DNA of 58,853 nucleotides from Alphaproteobacteria bacterium casp-alpha6 (GTDB lineage Bacteria; Pseudomonadota; Alphaproteobacteria; Rhodobacterales; Rhodobacteraceae), in assembly GCA_001510135.1 (NCBI GenBank), contig LFER01000044.1:1-58853 (forward strand). Reading direction: 5' to 3'. The position numbers were made by a program, and so were the translations under genes. Below, one piece after another: positions 1 through 8,565 of this stretch; the stretch's first letter is position 1; every line of letters starts with the position of its first letter. The notes under the pieces were generated by a model. The model was given only the letters and a program-made list of their open reading frames with translations. It searched no databases and was not told the DNA's origin.

Positions 1-19
1 GCTAAAGCGTTTAGATTGT

Positions 20-44
20 AAACCCCCAATAAACATTGGGTTTT
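20..44 (+). terminator. weak terminator-like hairpin
   Basis: AACCCCCAAT and ATTGGGTTTT can pair around an AAAC loop, with one C bulged, and the right arm runs into a short T tract. It may end a gene to the left of the window. The T tract is short, so this is tentative. Confidence 0.3.
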
Positions 45-88
45 CTCCTAATTTTAACGTTTCAAAATATCAAAAAACGACAAATTCT

Positions 89-117
89 CTGTTTATCCCG
101 CAAAAACAGGGGAACAG
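89..117. repeat. lone 29-nt imperfect palindrome resembling a type I-E repeat
   Basis: The element begins CTGTTTATCCCGC and ends GGGGAACAG. Its outer arms CTGTT/AACAG and inner CCC/GGG are complementary around an A-rich loop. The GTTTATCCC...GGGGAAC layout and the 29-nt length recall type I-E CRISPR repeats. No second copy follows at the 61-nt spacing expected of an array and no cas gene is present, so it is recorded only as a solitary palindrome. Confidence 0.3.
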
Positions 118-547
118 ATTCCCGCACGAGATGAGCAACTGAATTAATAAGGAAATATCGCCGATATGAGAGGTGGGTGGTAGCATCAGTAGTAAAAGGC
201 TACTATAAGCTCTTGATTTTTTGCAGGAATATTGCCTCACGTGCCGGGTACAGGGATGAGCTGAATAAGATGACGGAGATACAACACTGGGCGCCCGCCT
301 ATGTTGAGCCATTTTACCTAAATAAATCCATTTAGTTTCTATTGTTTACCTCAATTTTCGTTAAATTGCGCAAAAGAGTGTCAGCTTTCGGCAGTAACTA
401 AAGGAATACCTGAAGAGTATTTTGGGGGGATTGAAGGGGGATGGATAAGATCCGTAGTTTTTGCTCCAAATTACTAGCGATGACATTTAGAGTGCGGATA
501 TTCTCACATTGGGGCAACCTTTTAGTTGCATTGGAAAGGAATAACAG

Positions 548-994
548 ATGGCAAGCAATAGGATTGTTAGTGCAGATGAGCCAGTAATAGGTGGATGCCT
601 TTGCAAAAAAATAAAATTTAAGTCTGCAAGTAAACCTAAATGGATTTCAGTTTGCCACTGTAGAATGTGCCAAAAAGCATACGGAAATACCTCGGCCGTG
701 TTTGTCGCTTTTGAAAAAGGTACTCTCGAATTTGTATCCGGATCACCAAAATTTTATCGATCCTCTGACATTGCCAAGAGAGGTTTTTGCGCCGACTGCG
801 GCAGTCCAATAATATTTTCCTATGAAACTTTAGATGCAATTTTTGTTGGCACCCTTGACGATCCTGAAAATTGGAAACCAAACGGCTGTCATCTGGGTAT
901 TGAAAGTCAAATTTCGTGGGAAACGATTCATGATACTCTGCCTCGATACAGAACTGAGGACGATCCAGAATTTATTAAAGCCAATTCAAAATAA
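548..994 (+). CDS. GFA family (glutathione-dependent formaldehyde-activating enzyme-like) zinc protein
   Basis: A 148-residue protein with the cysteine layout of the GFA fold (PF04828): C17-x-C19, C36-H-C38-x2-C41 and C81-x2-C84, the last inside the typical FCADCGSP segment. These cysteines bind zinc in the family. The founding member speeds formaldehyde-glutathione adduct formation, but most homologues, probably including this one, have no proven substrate. The ATG follows AAGGA at 8-nt spacing. The gene is noticeably more AT-rich than the region right of the adjacent tRNA, and its neighbours give no pathway context, so acquisition next to the tRNA is possible. The family call is firm; the reaction is unknown. 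Confidence 0.8.
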   Translation: MASNRIVSADEPVIGGCLCKKIKFKSASKPKWISVCHCRMCQKAYGNTSAVFVAFEKGTLEFVSGSPKFYRSSDIAKRGFCADCGSPIIFSYETLDAIFVGTLDDPENWKPNGCHLGIESQISWETIHDTLPRYRTEDDPEFIKANSK

Positions 995-1185
995 AATAAT
1001 GCCCTCATAGGGTGCTTTCAGACTAACGAGCGCAAGAATCGGTATTTGATAACAGACCCGTCTCCGTCCTCATCAGACGGTTTACGAATTTCTAACGTAG
1101 CAACGAACGCGGCAATATATCCGAGACGCTCGATGGGACGTTAATCCGCTACATGTTTAAGTTATTGTTTTTTTGAGGTTTTTAT

Positions 1186-1262
<77 letters not shown>

Positions 1263-1362
1263 ACAACAAGGATGCATGTATCCTGCCATTGGCTGGGCTG
1301 CAACCCCTTTAGAACAGAATTTTTTAACTCTTTTTCGTTTACAAGACGAAGACGCCAAAAAC

Positions 1363-2544
1363 TCAGGCTTCTGTCGTATCAGTGGCCTGAGCTTTTATCA
1401 CAGATTTACGTATTTTTTCGCTGGCCGATTTTAACTGTCCACATGCCGCCATAATATCTTCTCCGCGTGGGGTACGAATGGGGCTTGCATAGCCCGCTTT
1501 GTATATGATGTCGGCGAAGGCCTTAATCCGTTTCCAGTCAGAGCGCTGATAAGGGGCACCGGGCCATTCGTTAAAAGGGATGAGGTTGATTTTGGCAGGA
1601 ATGCCTTGGATCAGTTTGATCAGCCGTTTGGCATCCGCATCTGAGTCATTGACGTCTTTCAGCATCACATATTCAAAGGTGATACGTTCGGAATTGGACA
1701 GTTTTGGATAGGCTCTGAGCGCTTCCAGTAACGCCTTGATGTTCCATTTCTTGTTAATGGGCACCAATCTGTCGCGCACTTCGTCAGTCGTTGCATGAAA
1801 GGAAACCGCCAAAAGGCATCCAATTTCTTGAGCCGTTTTGGCAATTTCAGGCACAACGCCCGAGGTCGAAAGGGTTATCCGACGACGCGACAGGGAAATC
1901 CCTTCGGGATCCATCGCAATTTTCATCGCATCGCGCACATTATCAAAATTATAAAGGGGCTCACCCATGCCCATCAGGACTATGTTACTCAAAAGTCTTG
2001 TTTCATTCTTCGGGGCGCCGGGGATTGGCCATTCGCCAAGGTCATCCCGCGCCACAAGGATCTGGCCGACAATTTCAGAAGCCGTAAGGTTGCGCACCAA
2101 ACGTTGCGTCCCTGTGTGGCAAAACGAACAGTTAAGCGTACAGCCGACTTGCGAACTGATACAAAGCGTGCCGCGATCTGCTTCGGGGATATAGACGGTT
2201 TCCACCTCATGCCCCCCCTCAATGCGCATGAGATATTTCCGTGTCCCATCCTCTGAGACCTGTTTGGTGACCACCTCTGGCACTTCTAAGACAAACTGTT
2301 CTTTCAAAAGCGTTCGATAGGGTTTCGCAAGATTTGTCATCAGATCAAAATCGCGCACGCCTTTTTCATAAATCCATTGCCAGACTTGGCCAACGCGCAT
2401 ATTGGCCTGATTTTGCGGCGTCCCCGCAGAAATTAAAGCGTCTTTCAACCCAGCGCGTGTCAGGCCCACCAAATTCAGAGGACCCTGTGATGTTTTTCTA
2501 GGAAGTGTCAAAACATCCTGCGTAATAGGGGCTTGAGCGTGCAT
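1363..2544 (-). CDS. rlmN: 23S rRNA (adenine-2503-C2)-methyltransferase, dual-specificity RlmN
   Basis: A 393-residue radical-SAM enzyme that methylates C2 of A2503 in 23S rRNA, and of A37 in some tRNAs. The cluster-binding motif C135-x3-C139-x2-C142 lies in [12 protein letters not shown]. The C-terminal cysteine that receives the methyl group in this family is C368, in IMAACGQL. Length is normal for proteobacterial RlmN. AGGTGG stands 6 nt before the ATG. A perfect palindrome, TAACAATTTTTGTTA (2556-2570), lies just upstream. The initiator tRNA gene follows on the same strand. The C-terminal tail of about 20 residues after the catalytic Cys is usual for alphaproteobacteria. Confidence 0.96.
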   Translation of the reverse strand: MHAQAPITQDVLTLPRKTSQGPLNLVGLTRAGLKDALISAGTPQNQANMRVGQVWQWIYEKGVRDFDLMTNLAKPYRTLLKEQFVLEVPEVVTKQVSEDGTRKYLMRIEGGHEVETVYIPEADRGTLCISSQVGCTLNCSFCHTGTQRLVRNLTASEIVGQILVARDDLGEWPIPGAPKNETRLLSNIVLMGMGEPLYNFDNVRDAMKIAMDPEGISLSRRRITLSTSGVVPEIAKTAQEIGCLLAVSFHATTDEVRDRLVPINKKWNIKALLEALRAYPKLSNSERITFEYVMLKDVNDSDADAKRLIKLIQGIPAKINLIPFNEWPGAPYQRSDWKRIKAFADIIYKAGYASPIRTPRGEDIMAACGQLKSASEKIRKSVIKAQATDTTEA

Positions 2545-2555
2545 GTTGGTCCACC

Positions 2556-2570
2556 TAACAATTTTTGTTA
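2556..2570 (-). promoter_or_regulatory. perfect palindrome upstream of rlmN
   Basis: TAACAATTTTTGTTA is a perfect inverted repeat directly upstream of the rlmN ribosome-binding site. On the minus strand a TATATA hexamer lies just ahead of it with TTGCAC about 15 nt further up, so the palindrome would fall at or near the transcription start. It could be an operator or a short RNA hairpin. No regulator can be named. Confidence 0.3.
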
Positions 2571-2734
2571 CCTATATATGACACTTAAGCCATGTGCAAA
2601 GCGTGGATATGCCCAATTGTTGGCAAAGGTTCATTTCCACTTTTCATTTCAAAATCACAGTGTATAACTTTCGCCATGACAAAAAACTGGCATATCATAC
2701 TTCAACCCCGCGCATCTAGCGCGAGGGAATTCCT

Positions 2735-2773
2735 ATGCCTAGCCCTACTAAGCAGCCTCTGAGCGTGCCATAG
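2735..2773 (+). CDS. possible 12-codon leader peptide of leuA
   Basis: A short frame reads MPSPTKQPLSVP and ends in TAG. GAGGG stands 8 nt before the ATG, a good ribosome-binding site. Its last codons (CCT CTG AGC G) form the 5' arm of the long hairpin at 2756-2792, so a translating ribosome would control whether that stem forms. Only one leucine codon is present, unlike a classical leucine attenuator. It is too short for a coding statistic, so the call rests on position and the ribosome-binding site. Confidence 0.35.
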   Translation: MPSPTKQPLSVP

Positions 2774-2807
2774 AGGTGCGTCCGCTCAGAGGATTAGAGA
2801 GCGCACC
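2756..2807 (+). promoter_or_regulatory. structured leader of leuA, candidate H-type pseudoknot
   Basis: Stem 1 pairs CCTCTGAGCG (2756-2765) perfectly with CGCTCAGAGG (2783-2792). The 17-nt loop contains GGTGCG (2775-2780), which is complementary to CGCACC just downstream (2802-2807). The arms alternate S1-S2-S1-S2, the order of an H-type pseudoknot. An alternative short pairing, CCTCT (2756-2760) with AGAGG (2772-2776), would compete with stem 1. No T tract follows, so control would act on translation or RNA stability rather than on an intrinsic terminator. The element ends 48 nt before leuA. Pairings are seen directly; function is inferred. Confidence 0.45.
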
Positions 2808-2855
2808 GGCTTCACAAAATTTGCTAAGTAGACCAGACGAGATCAAAAGATACCT

Positions 2856-4424
2856 ATGACACAGCCATCACATAAAGACCGCGTTGTTATTTTTGACACC
2901 ACCTTGCGCGACGGGGAACAAAGCCCCGGTGCCACCATGAGCCATTTTGAAAAGCTCGAAATTGCAGAACTTTTGGACGAAATGGGTGTGGACATCATCG
3001 AAGCCGGCTTTCCCATCGCATCTGAAGGGGATTTCAACGCCGTGAGCGAAATTGCCCGCCTTTCAAAGACCTCTGTGATTTGCGGACTGGCAAGAGCGAA
3101 TTATGGGGATATTGACCGCTGTTGGGAAGCCGTCAAACATGCCCGACGCCCCCGAATTCACACATTTATTGGCACCTCTCCTCTGCATCGCGCCATTCCA
3201 AATTTGGATATGGATCAGATGGCAGAACGTATCCATGAAACCGTGACACATGCCAGAAACCTTTGCGACAACGTGCAATGGTCGCCAATGGACGCCACCC
3301 GCACCGAAACAGATTACCTCTGCCGCGTTGTGGAAATCGCGATTAAAGCGGGTGCAAGCACTATCAATATTCCTGATACGGTGGGCTACACGGCACCCGT
3401 AGAATCAGCAGATTTGATCCGCATGTTAATCGAAAAAGTCCCTGGCGCCGATCAAGTGGTCTTTGCCACCCATTGTCACAACGACCTTGGCATGGCGACC
3501 GCAAATGCGCTCGCGGCTGTCGCGGGCGGGGCGCGTCAGATTGAATGTACGATCAACGGCCTTGGGGAACGGGCGGGAAACACCGCCTTGGAAGAAGTCG
3601 TGATGGCGATGAAAGTGCGGGGTGATATCATGCCCTATTACACAGAAATTGACACAACCAAATTGATGAATATCTCGCGCCGCGTAGCCACAGTATCTGG
3701 CTTCCCCGTTCAGTTTAACAAAGCCATCGTTGGTAAAAACGCCTTTGCACATGAGAGCGGTATCCATCAAGACGGCATGCTGAAAAATGCAGAAACCTTT
3801 GAAATCATGCGCCCCGAAGACGTGGGGCTTGCAGCGACCAACCTCGTGATGGGCAAACATTCGGGCCGCGCGGCCTTGCGTTCCAAACTTGAAGAGCTCG
3901 GATATTCTCTTGGCGACAATCAGCTGAAAGACGTCTTCGTGCGTTTCAAAGCTTTGGCAGATCGCAAAAAAGAGGTGTTTGACGATGATCTCGTTGCCTT
4001 GATGCGCGCGGGCGAAGATGCAGAAAACGATCGTCTGGTTTTGAAATCCCTCAGAGTTGTTTGTGGCACAGAAGGTCCACAAAGTGCGGATATGACGATG
4101 CTCATCGACGGTAAAGAAGTCTCAACCACGGCGACCGGAGATGGGCCTGTGGACGCGGCGTTTAATGCTGTTAAAGCGCTGCATGGTCACAAAGCGCGCC
4201 TTCAACTGTATCAGGTGCATGCCGTTACCGAAGGGACAGATGCACAGGCAACCGTCAGCGTGCGCATGGAAGAAGCAGGTAACATCGCAACTGGGGAAAG
4301 TGCTGATACTGATACCGTTGTCGCAAGTGTAAAGGCTTATATCAATGCCTTAAACCGTCTTCTGATGCGTCAGGATCGGGTTGGACAGGATAAAAAGGCG
4401 ATCAGCTACAAAGACCTGTCCTAA
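2856..4424 (+). CDS. leuA: 2-isopropylmalate synthase
   Basis: A 522-residue LeuA type 1 enzyme that condenses acetyl-CoA with 2-oxoisovalerate in the first committed step of leucine synthesis. The HMGL-like TIM barrel starts with DTTLRDGEQSPG (near residue 14), carries the metal-binding HCHND motif (near residue 207) and the NGLGERAGN segment (near residue 235). The last 120 or so residues form the LeuA dimer regulatory domain, where leucine feedback acts in the family. Full length. The gene stands alone after a 311-nt upstream gap that contains the structured leader described above; the ribosome-binding site is weak, which would suit control by that leader. Confidence 0.96.
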   Translation: MTQPSHKDRVVIFDTTLRDGEQSPGATMSHFEKLEIAELLDEMGVDIIEAGFPIASEGDFNAVSEIARLSKTSVICGLARANYGDIDRCWEAVKHARRPRIHTFIGTSPLHRAIPNLDMDQMAERIHETVTHARNLCDNVQWSPMDATRTETDYLCRVVEIAIKAGASTINIPDTVGYTAPVESADLIRMLIEKVPGADQVVFATHCHNDLGMATANALAAVAGGARQIECTINGLGERAGNTALEEVVMAMKVRGDIMPYYTEIDTTKLMNISRRVATVSGFPVQFNKAIVGKNAFAHESGIHQDGMLKNAETFEIMRPEDVGLAATNLVMGKHSGRAALRSKLEELGYSLGDNQLKDVFVRFKALADRKKEVFDDDLVALMRAGEDAENDRLVLKSLRVVCGTEGPQSADMTMLIDGKEVSTTATGDGPVDAAFNAVKALHGHKARLQLYQVHAVTEGTDAQATVSVRMEEAGNIATGESADTDTVVASVKAYINALNRLLMRQDRVGQDKKAISYKDLS

Positions 4425-4432
4425 AACCAGCG

Positions 4433-4489
4433 CGCGCCATAGAACTTTTAACTGGCTGCTTTACGACCTCTATGTCGGTTTATGGCGCG
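4433..4489. other. long-looped inverted repeat after leuA
   Basis: CGCGCCATA (4433-4441) and TATGGCGCG (4481-4489) are perfect complements separated by 39 nt. There is no T tract after the right arm on the plus strand. It may mark the end of the leuA message or be an operator for the next gene; neither can be shown. Confidence 0.25.
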
Positions 4490-4582
4490 ACTATTAAAAA
4501 AATTGCGATCAACTGACCCTTCGTTTTTGACGAAACAAAGCACGGGGTTGAATTGAACGCAGAACACATCAGAACATCTCGC

Positions 4583-5488
4583 ATGAGCGGGAATATGTTT
4601 TGTGCCCTAGCCATGATTTTCTTTGCCGCTGGTTTCCCAGCGGCCCAAATTCTTTTGGAAAGTTCAGGCGTCCTTGCGCTGATTTTCGTGCGAAATGCAT
4701 TGGGATTTGTAGTGTTATTAGCCTTTTTACCACTTTTAGAACGCAAAACAGGCCTTTTAGATCTGCCTTGGCTGGCTGGGTTTCGGATCGGCTTTTTAGG
4801 GTTTGGATTGGGCTCAGTCATGTTGCTTGTCGCGCAATCGATGTCTGACGCAACAACCGCGGCCCTCGCCGTCGCCGCCATGCCAATTACAGCCATTGGT
4901 TTAGAGGTGATTTTGGATAATAGACAATTGACGATCCGATTTCTTTTGGCGGTTATCCTCGTGCTTTTGGGAGGCGTGCTGGCAAGCGGGGTTATGGTCC
5001 ATGATCTGTCTGTCGGGACTGGATTTGCTGTTGGTTTGATCGGATCAGGGTTTTTCGCTTGGGGATCGCGACAGACAGTCAAAAAACTGCCTGATCTGTC
5101 TCCGCTCTCACGTACGATTGTAACAACTGGCGGCATGGTTGCCTTTTGTCTGATTTGCTGGATCGGGGCAGGGTTTATGGGGCAAAGCTCAGCAACACTG
5201 AATATCAGCAATCAAAGTGACATCGCGTTATTGCTGATTTACAGCCTGCTGGGATTGTCGATTTCACAGGTCCTATGGATCAAATCCGTCGCGGATATCG
5301 GTGTCGCCATTGCCTCATTTCACCTCAATGCCACCCCGTTTTACGTGATGGTCATTATCTTTCTTTTTGGGGGGGGATGGAATTGGATGCAAACGGGTGG
5401 CGTTTTAATTCTGATAATGGGCGCGGTTCTTGCACAGCTTCCAGAGGCCCGTATGAAAACTATACCTGACACGGCAGAACCTCTTTAA
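4583..5488 (+). CDS. EamA/DMT family transporter
   Basis: An integral inner-membrane protein of about 301 residues with roughly ten hydrophobic segments in two five-helix halves, as in EamA (PF00892) drug/metabolite transporters. The first half begins MFCALAMIFFAAGFPAAQIL; the second begins near GTGFAVGLIGSGFFAWG. I place the start at the ATG at 4583; a TTG ten codons upstream is also in frame. Members export amino acids, metabolites or drugs by proton antiport, but this protein shows nothing that fixes its substrate. It stands alone and converges on the next gene. Confidence 0.85.
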   Translation: MSGNMFCALAMIFFAAGFPAAQILLESSGVLALIFVRNALGFVVLLAFLPLLERKTGLLDLPWLAGFRIGFLGFGLGSVMLLVAQSMSDATTAALAVAAMPITAIGLEVILDNRQLTIRFLLAVILVLLGGVLASGVMVHDLSVGTGFAVGLIGSGFFAWGSRQTVKKLPDLSPLSRTIVTTGGMVAFCLICWIGAGFMGQSSATLNISNQSDIALLLIYSLLGLSISQVLWIKSVADIGVAIASFHLNATPFYVMVIIFLFGGGWNWMQTGGVLILIMGAVLAQLPEARMKTIPDTAEPL

Positions 5489-5507
5489 GGCGTCGTCCTG
5501 AATGATT

Positions 5508-5541
5508 AGGCAAACCCTATTTCAGGGCCTGAGGTATGCCT
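5508..5541. terminator. hairpin between convergent genes
   Basis: AGGCAAACC (5508-5516) pairs with GGTATGCCT (5533-5541) with one mismatch, and an inner CCCT/AGGG pairing is also possible. It sits between two convergent genes and overlaps the stop codon of the minus-strand gene. A bidirectional terminator is plausible, though there is no clear T tract. Confidence 0.3.
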
Positions 5542-5929
5542 AAGTTATCTCAGAGAGATGTTCACCAATTATTTTTTTAATCGCGTTATTTGCGTCATCG
5601 CGATCAATCGGCCAATTGCCGCTGCGTATCTGTTGGCGAATTTGGTCTGCAATCTGAACATTGACCTCTCTGGGAAGTTTGTTCATCGAAGCGATGACAT
5701 CTTTTTTAACACTGTTCAATTCCACCGCGACTCCGGCTGCACCGCTTAATTTTTTCACCTGCGCAGACAACATTCCGACAGGCTTTATATTATCTACACC
5801 GTCCGAAGTCGCGCTGATCACGCGGCCTTTTGCGGAATTTGATTTTATGAACCTATTGGCAACGTCATATCCTGACGCCAATCTTTGCATGGACGCCCCG
5901 CCCATTGCACCAGAGGCAACCTCAGCCAT
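5540..5929 (-). CDS. small hypothetical protein, possible FlgM-like anti-sigma factor
   Basis: A protein of about 129 residues without signal peptide or membrane segment. The ATG at 5929 follows AGAAGG at 8 nt; a GTG three codons earlier is a weaker start. The last 40 residues (VQIADQIRQQIRSGNWPIDR...AIKKII) resemble the C-terminal sigma-28-binding helices of FlgM, where a stretch of type (x)2IRxxIxxGxYxID followed by an amphipathic helix is usual. The N-terminal half is unrelated to anything I recognise. A TATAAT hexamer lies 28 nt upstream. If FlgM-like, it would regulate late flagellar genes; two broken flagellin genes lie 17 kb to the right. The function is tentative. Confidence 0.5.
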   Translation of the reverse strand: MAEVASGAMGGASMQRLASGYDVANRFIKSNSAKGRVISATSDGVDNIKPVGMLSAQVKKLSGAAGVAVELNSVKKDVIASMNKLPREVNVQIADQIRQQIRSGNWPIDRDDANNAIKKIIGEHLSEIT

Positions 5930-5957
5930 CTTTTTCACCTTCTGCTCGTTTTTTGTT

Positions 5958-5986
5958 ATTATAGCAACTTTGGCTCGAGGTCTTAA
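5958..5986 (-). promoter_or_regulatory. candidate promoter of the FlgM-like gene
   Basis: On the minus strand a perfect TATAAT (5963-5958) is preceded 17 nt upstream by TTAAGA (5986-5981), a partial match to TTGACA. The -10 element lies about 28 nt ahead of the preferred ATG. Confidence 0.35.
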
Positions 5987-6058
5987 GCCATAGTTTGGGT
6001 AAAGAAATTTCTCTTTTGGTTATGTAGTTCCCTGACCTTTGAAAGCTAGGCTTCAAAT

Positions 6059-7105
6059 TCACGAAATCAGCGACACAAATCGGTCAATATCCTCTTTGGC
6101 AAGTGACCAGTCACAGACCAGTCTGGCGTGTAACATTTCTTCTTCTGGACCGTTTTCATGAAGGCTTTTGCCATAAAAATGATAGGTTGCGCCCGCGTCG
6201 ATGGCCCGCTGATGATATTTCCGCGGAAATTGGACAAACATGATATTGGCCTCTGGGGGATAATCAAACTCCACATGGCGCAAGGCGCGCAATTGATCCC
6301 CAAGGTAGATTGCATTTTCATTGGCCCTTCGCGCCAAATCGAGCCAAAGATCATTCTCTAAATACCCTTTGACCTGTGCTGACAAATATCTGTGTTTGGA
6401 AAACAGATGGCCTGCCCGTTTGCGGCGCAATTCAAATTCCCATGCAAATGAAGGATCAAAAAATACGACCGCCTCGGCAGACATCAAGCCGTTTTTGGAG
6501 CACCCAAATGACACCGCGTCAATCCCGCGTTTCCATGTCATCTCAGCCGCAGTGCAGTTGAGCGTGACAAGCGCATTTGCAAAACGTGCCCCGTCCATAT
6601 GCACCGGCATACCATGGGCCTTTGCCACAGAGACAATCGCATCGATTTCTTCCAGAGAATATACAGTCCCTTTTTCGCTGACCTGAGTTAAGGAAACAGG
6701 ACCGAGTTGCGGGCCATGCACCCCGCGCCCAGCTAGATCGCCTATCGCGGATTGAAGCGCTTCTGAGGTCAGCTTATCGCCCGTCGCAAGCGCTGTGAGT
6801 TTTGCCCCTCCTGTGAAAAACTCTGGCGCATTACATTCATCTTCGTTGATATGGGCAACCGAAGTGCAAAAAATGGTGTCCCAAGGCTTTGCAAGCGTTG
6901 CGAGTGCCAAAGCATTGGCTGCAGTTCCCGTTGCCACCAGAAAGACCGCAGCTTCAGGTGCTTCAAAAACATCTCTTATCATTCCAGCGACCTCAGCCGT
7001 CAGGGGATCTCCGCCGTAAGATGTGCAGGTGCCGGTGTTTGCCTCTTTGAGGGCAGCAAAAATCTGATCAGGCACTGGGCCTATGTTATCTGATGCAAGA
7101 TACAT
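6059..7105 (-). CDS. ltaE: low-specificity L-threonine aldolase
   Basis: A 348-residue PLP-dependent beta-eliminating lyase-family enzyme that cleaves L-threonine and L-allo-threonine to glycine and acetaldehyde. The PLP lysine is K204 in SFGCSKNGL. The conserved H85 (AHINEDECNAPEF) stacks on the cofactor in the family, and VHMDGARFANA supplies the cofactor aspartate near residue 171. The length is normal. The ATG follows the YcgN-family stop codon directly (TAAATG), so it is translationally linked to the ycgN-ribF group and is the last gene of that run. Confidence 0.92.
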   Translation of the reverse strand: MYLASDNIGPVPDQIFAALKEANTGTCTSYGGDPLTAEVAGMIRDVFEAPEAAVFLVATGTAANALALATLAKPWDTIFCTSVAHINEDECNAPEFFTGGAKLTALATGDKLTSEALQSAIGDLAGRGVHGPQLGPVSLTQVSEKGTVYSLEEIDAIVSVAKAHGMPVHMDGARFANALVTLNCTAAEMTWKRGIDAVSFGCSKNGLMSAEAVVFFDPSFAWEFELRRKRAGHLFSKHRYLSAQVKGYLENDLWLDLARRANENAIYLGDQLRALRHVEFDYPPEANIMFVQFPRKYHQRAIDAGATYHFYGKSLHENGPEEEMLHARLVCDWSLAKEDIDRFVSLIS

Positions 7106-7582
7106 TTATGTCCCATCCTCTATTATATGATCTTCCCAATCATCTTCGTGAACTTCAAATTCCGGTACAGTCTGATCTTTTATTGAAATGCCTGCCTCAT
7201 GGACAGTTTGCGCTGTGCCGCTCACCAACGGGTGCCAGTCATAAAGTGGCTTTTTCTGCCAAAGCAAAAGATAAGCGCAGGTTTTGGGAAGCCAATATGC
7301 ATGATCTTTGATGGATTTTGGGGTAATTGAAATACACTCAGGCACAAATTGCCGCCGGTTTTCATATTGCCCACAGCGGCATGTGCTGTCGTCAAACAAC
7401 CGGCAGGCCACACGGGTGAGAAAGACTTCACCAGTCTCTTCATCCTCAATCTTGTTCAGACAGCACCTGCCACACCCATCACAGAGCGCTTCCCATTCCG
7501 AAGGCGACATCTGTGTGAGGGATTTCTTTTCCCAGAATTTATCGGGCAGGCCATCACGGGAAATCGGATCTGATTTGGTCAT
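7106..7582 (-). CDS. YcgN/UPF0260 family cysteine-cluster protein
   Basis: A 158-residue soluble protein of the UPF0260/YkgJ-type cysteine-cluster group (PF03692). The signature CDGCGRCCLNKIED (residues about 34-47) is followed by CRLFD, CRCGQY and FVPECISITP, giving eight or more conserved cysteines likely to bind zinc or an iron-sulfur cluster. The biochemical role of the family is unknown. Its ATG overlaps the ribF stop (ATGA), and its stop abuts the threonine aldolase start, so the three are probably one transcript. Confidence 0.88.
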   Translation of the reverse strand: MTKSDPISRDGLPDKFWEKKSLTQMSPSEWEALCDGCGRCCLNKIEDEETGEVFLTRVACRLFDDSTCRCGQYENRRQFVPECISITPKSIKDHAYWLPKTCAYLLLWQKKPLYDWHPLVSGTAQTVHEAGISIKDQTVPEFEVHEDDWEDHIIEDGT

Positions 7583-8523
7583 AGCTTTGAAAGAATATCG
7601 CGCGCCTGATCGCAGTCTTTGGCCATCTGAGCGATTAAGGGATCAAGCCCGTCGAATTTCAATTCTGGACGCAAAAAATCGATAAGGGCGACGGATAGAT
7701 GCGTACCATAAAGGTCCCCAGAAAAATCAAAAATATAGGTTTCTAGGTTTGGAGTATTTTCACCAAACATGGGCCGCACGCCAAGTGACGCGGCGCCTGA
7801 ATAGGTGCCTTTATATGGTCCGTCCTGCACATCCACCAACACTGCATAGACACCAAGCTTTGGTAAATGGAGCCCATCCATAGACATATTGGCCGTGGGA
7901 TAGCCAAGTTCGCGACCGCGCTGTTCACCCCCGATCACAGGACCTTCAATCCGATGCCAATGGCCCAGTTGATCTGCTGCGTCTTTGGGGCGGCCTTCGC
8001 TGAGCGCGGTGCGAATAGAGGTTGACGACACCTCTCCCAATCCTGCGGCTAAAAGCGGTGCAATTGTCACACCAAAGCCCATATCTTTCCCGAAGGCTTT
8101 TAAATCCTCAACATTTCCTGCACGCCCTTTGCCAAAACAGAAATCAGCACCGACCACGACATGCTCGAGGTCAAGGCCATCCTTGATCACCTTTCGCGCA
8201 AAAGCTTCGGGTGAAAGAGCTGATAGATTGGCATTGAAGTTCAATTCATAAAGAATATCCACCCCAAGCTTTGCCAAACGCGTTTCACGCGCCTCAGACC
8301 CCATCAGACGAAAAGATGGCGCATGCGGGGCAAAATAGCTTCGTGGATGGGGTTCAAAGGTCAAAACTCCCAGTGGCACGTTGCGTCGTGCGGCCTCTGA
8401 TCTTGCAATGTCAATCACAGATTGGTGTCCCAGATGAACACCATCAAAGTTGCCAATGGCAACGCTCGCACCCTTATCGGCAGCTTCTACAAATTCATAA
8501 TCTCGGATCACCCTCATACGCAT
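7579..8523 (-). CDS. ribF: bifunctional riboflavin kinase/FAD synthetase
   Basis: A 314-residue RibF that phosphorylates riboflavin to FMN and adenylates FMN to FAD. The N-terminal nucleotidyltransferase domain has GNFDGVHLGHQ (residues about 23-33) and the late SSTSIRTAL motif; the C-terminal flavokinase domain begins near HRIEGPVIGGEQRGRELGYPT, with the PTAN substrate-binding segment. Start choice is between ATG codons two residues apart (8523 or 8517). It is the first gene of a coupled ribF-ycgN-ltaE run, and the MaoC gene lies 42 nt upstream on the same strand. Confidence 0.95.
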   Translation of the reverse strand: MRMRVIRDYEFVEAADKGASVAIGNFDGVHLGHQSVIDIARSEAARRNVPLGVLTFEPHPRSYFAPHAPSFRLMGSEARETRLAKLGVDILYELNFNANLSALSPEAFARKVIKDGLDLEHVVVGADFCFGKGRAGNVEDLKAFGKDMGFGVTIAPLLAAGLGEVSSTSIRTALSEGRPKDAADQLGHWHRIEGPVIGGEQRGRELGYPTANMSMDGLHLPKLGVYAVLVDVQDGPYKGTYSGAASLGVRPMFGENTPNLETYIFDFSGDLYGTHLSVALIDFLRPELKFDGLDPLIAQMAKDCDQARDILSKL

Positions 8524-8565
8524 GAGGTATCGTGCTGTTAGAAAAGACGCAAGATCAGATTGAGC

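Larger units (their letters stand above)
1..547. other. AT-rich non-coding stretch at left edge
   Basis: No convincing gene is seen here. The stretch holds a terminator-like hairpin near its left end (20-44) and a 29-nt imperfect palindrome (89-117), listed separately. An 80-codon open frame on the minus strand (70-312) has no recognisable domain and no good ribosome-binding site, so I do not call it a gene. The stretch is visibly richer in A+T than the housekeeping genes that follow position 1363. Confidence 0.5.

Noticed and set aside
89..117. CRISPR array
   Set aside because: Only one repeat-like unit is present; nothing similar follows at 61-nt spacing and there are no cas genes.
1058..1080. 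Terminator for the GFA gene (CCGTCT/AGACGG)
   Set aside because: Six-base stem with an 11-nt loop and no clean T tract; too weak to call.
3426..4082. 218-codon open frame antisense to leuA
   Set aside because: It lies wholly inside the well-supported leuA gene and has no domain; such antisense frames follow from codon bias.
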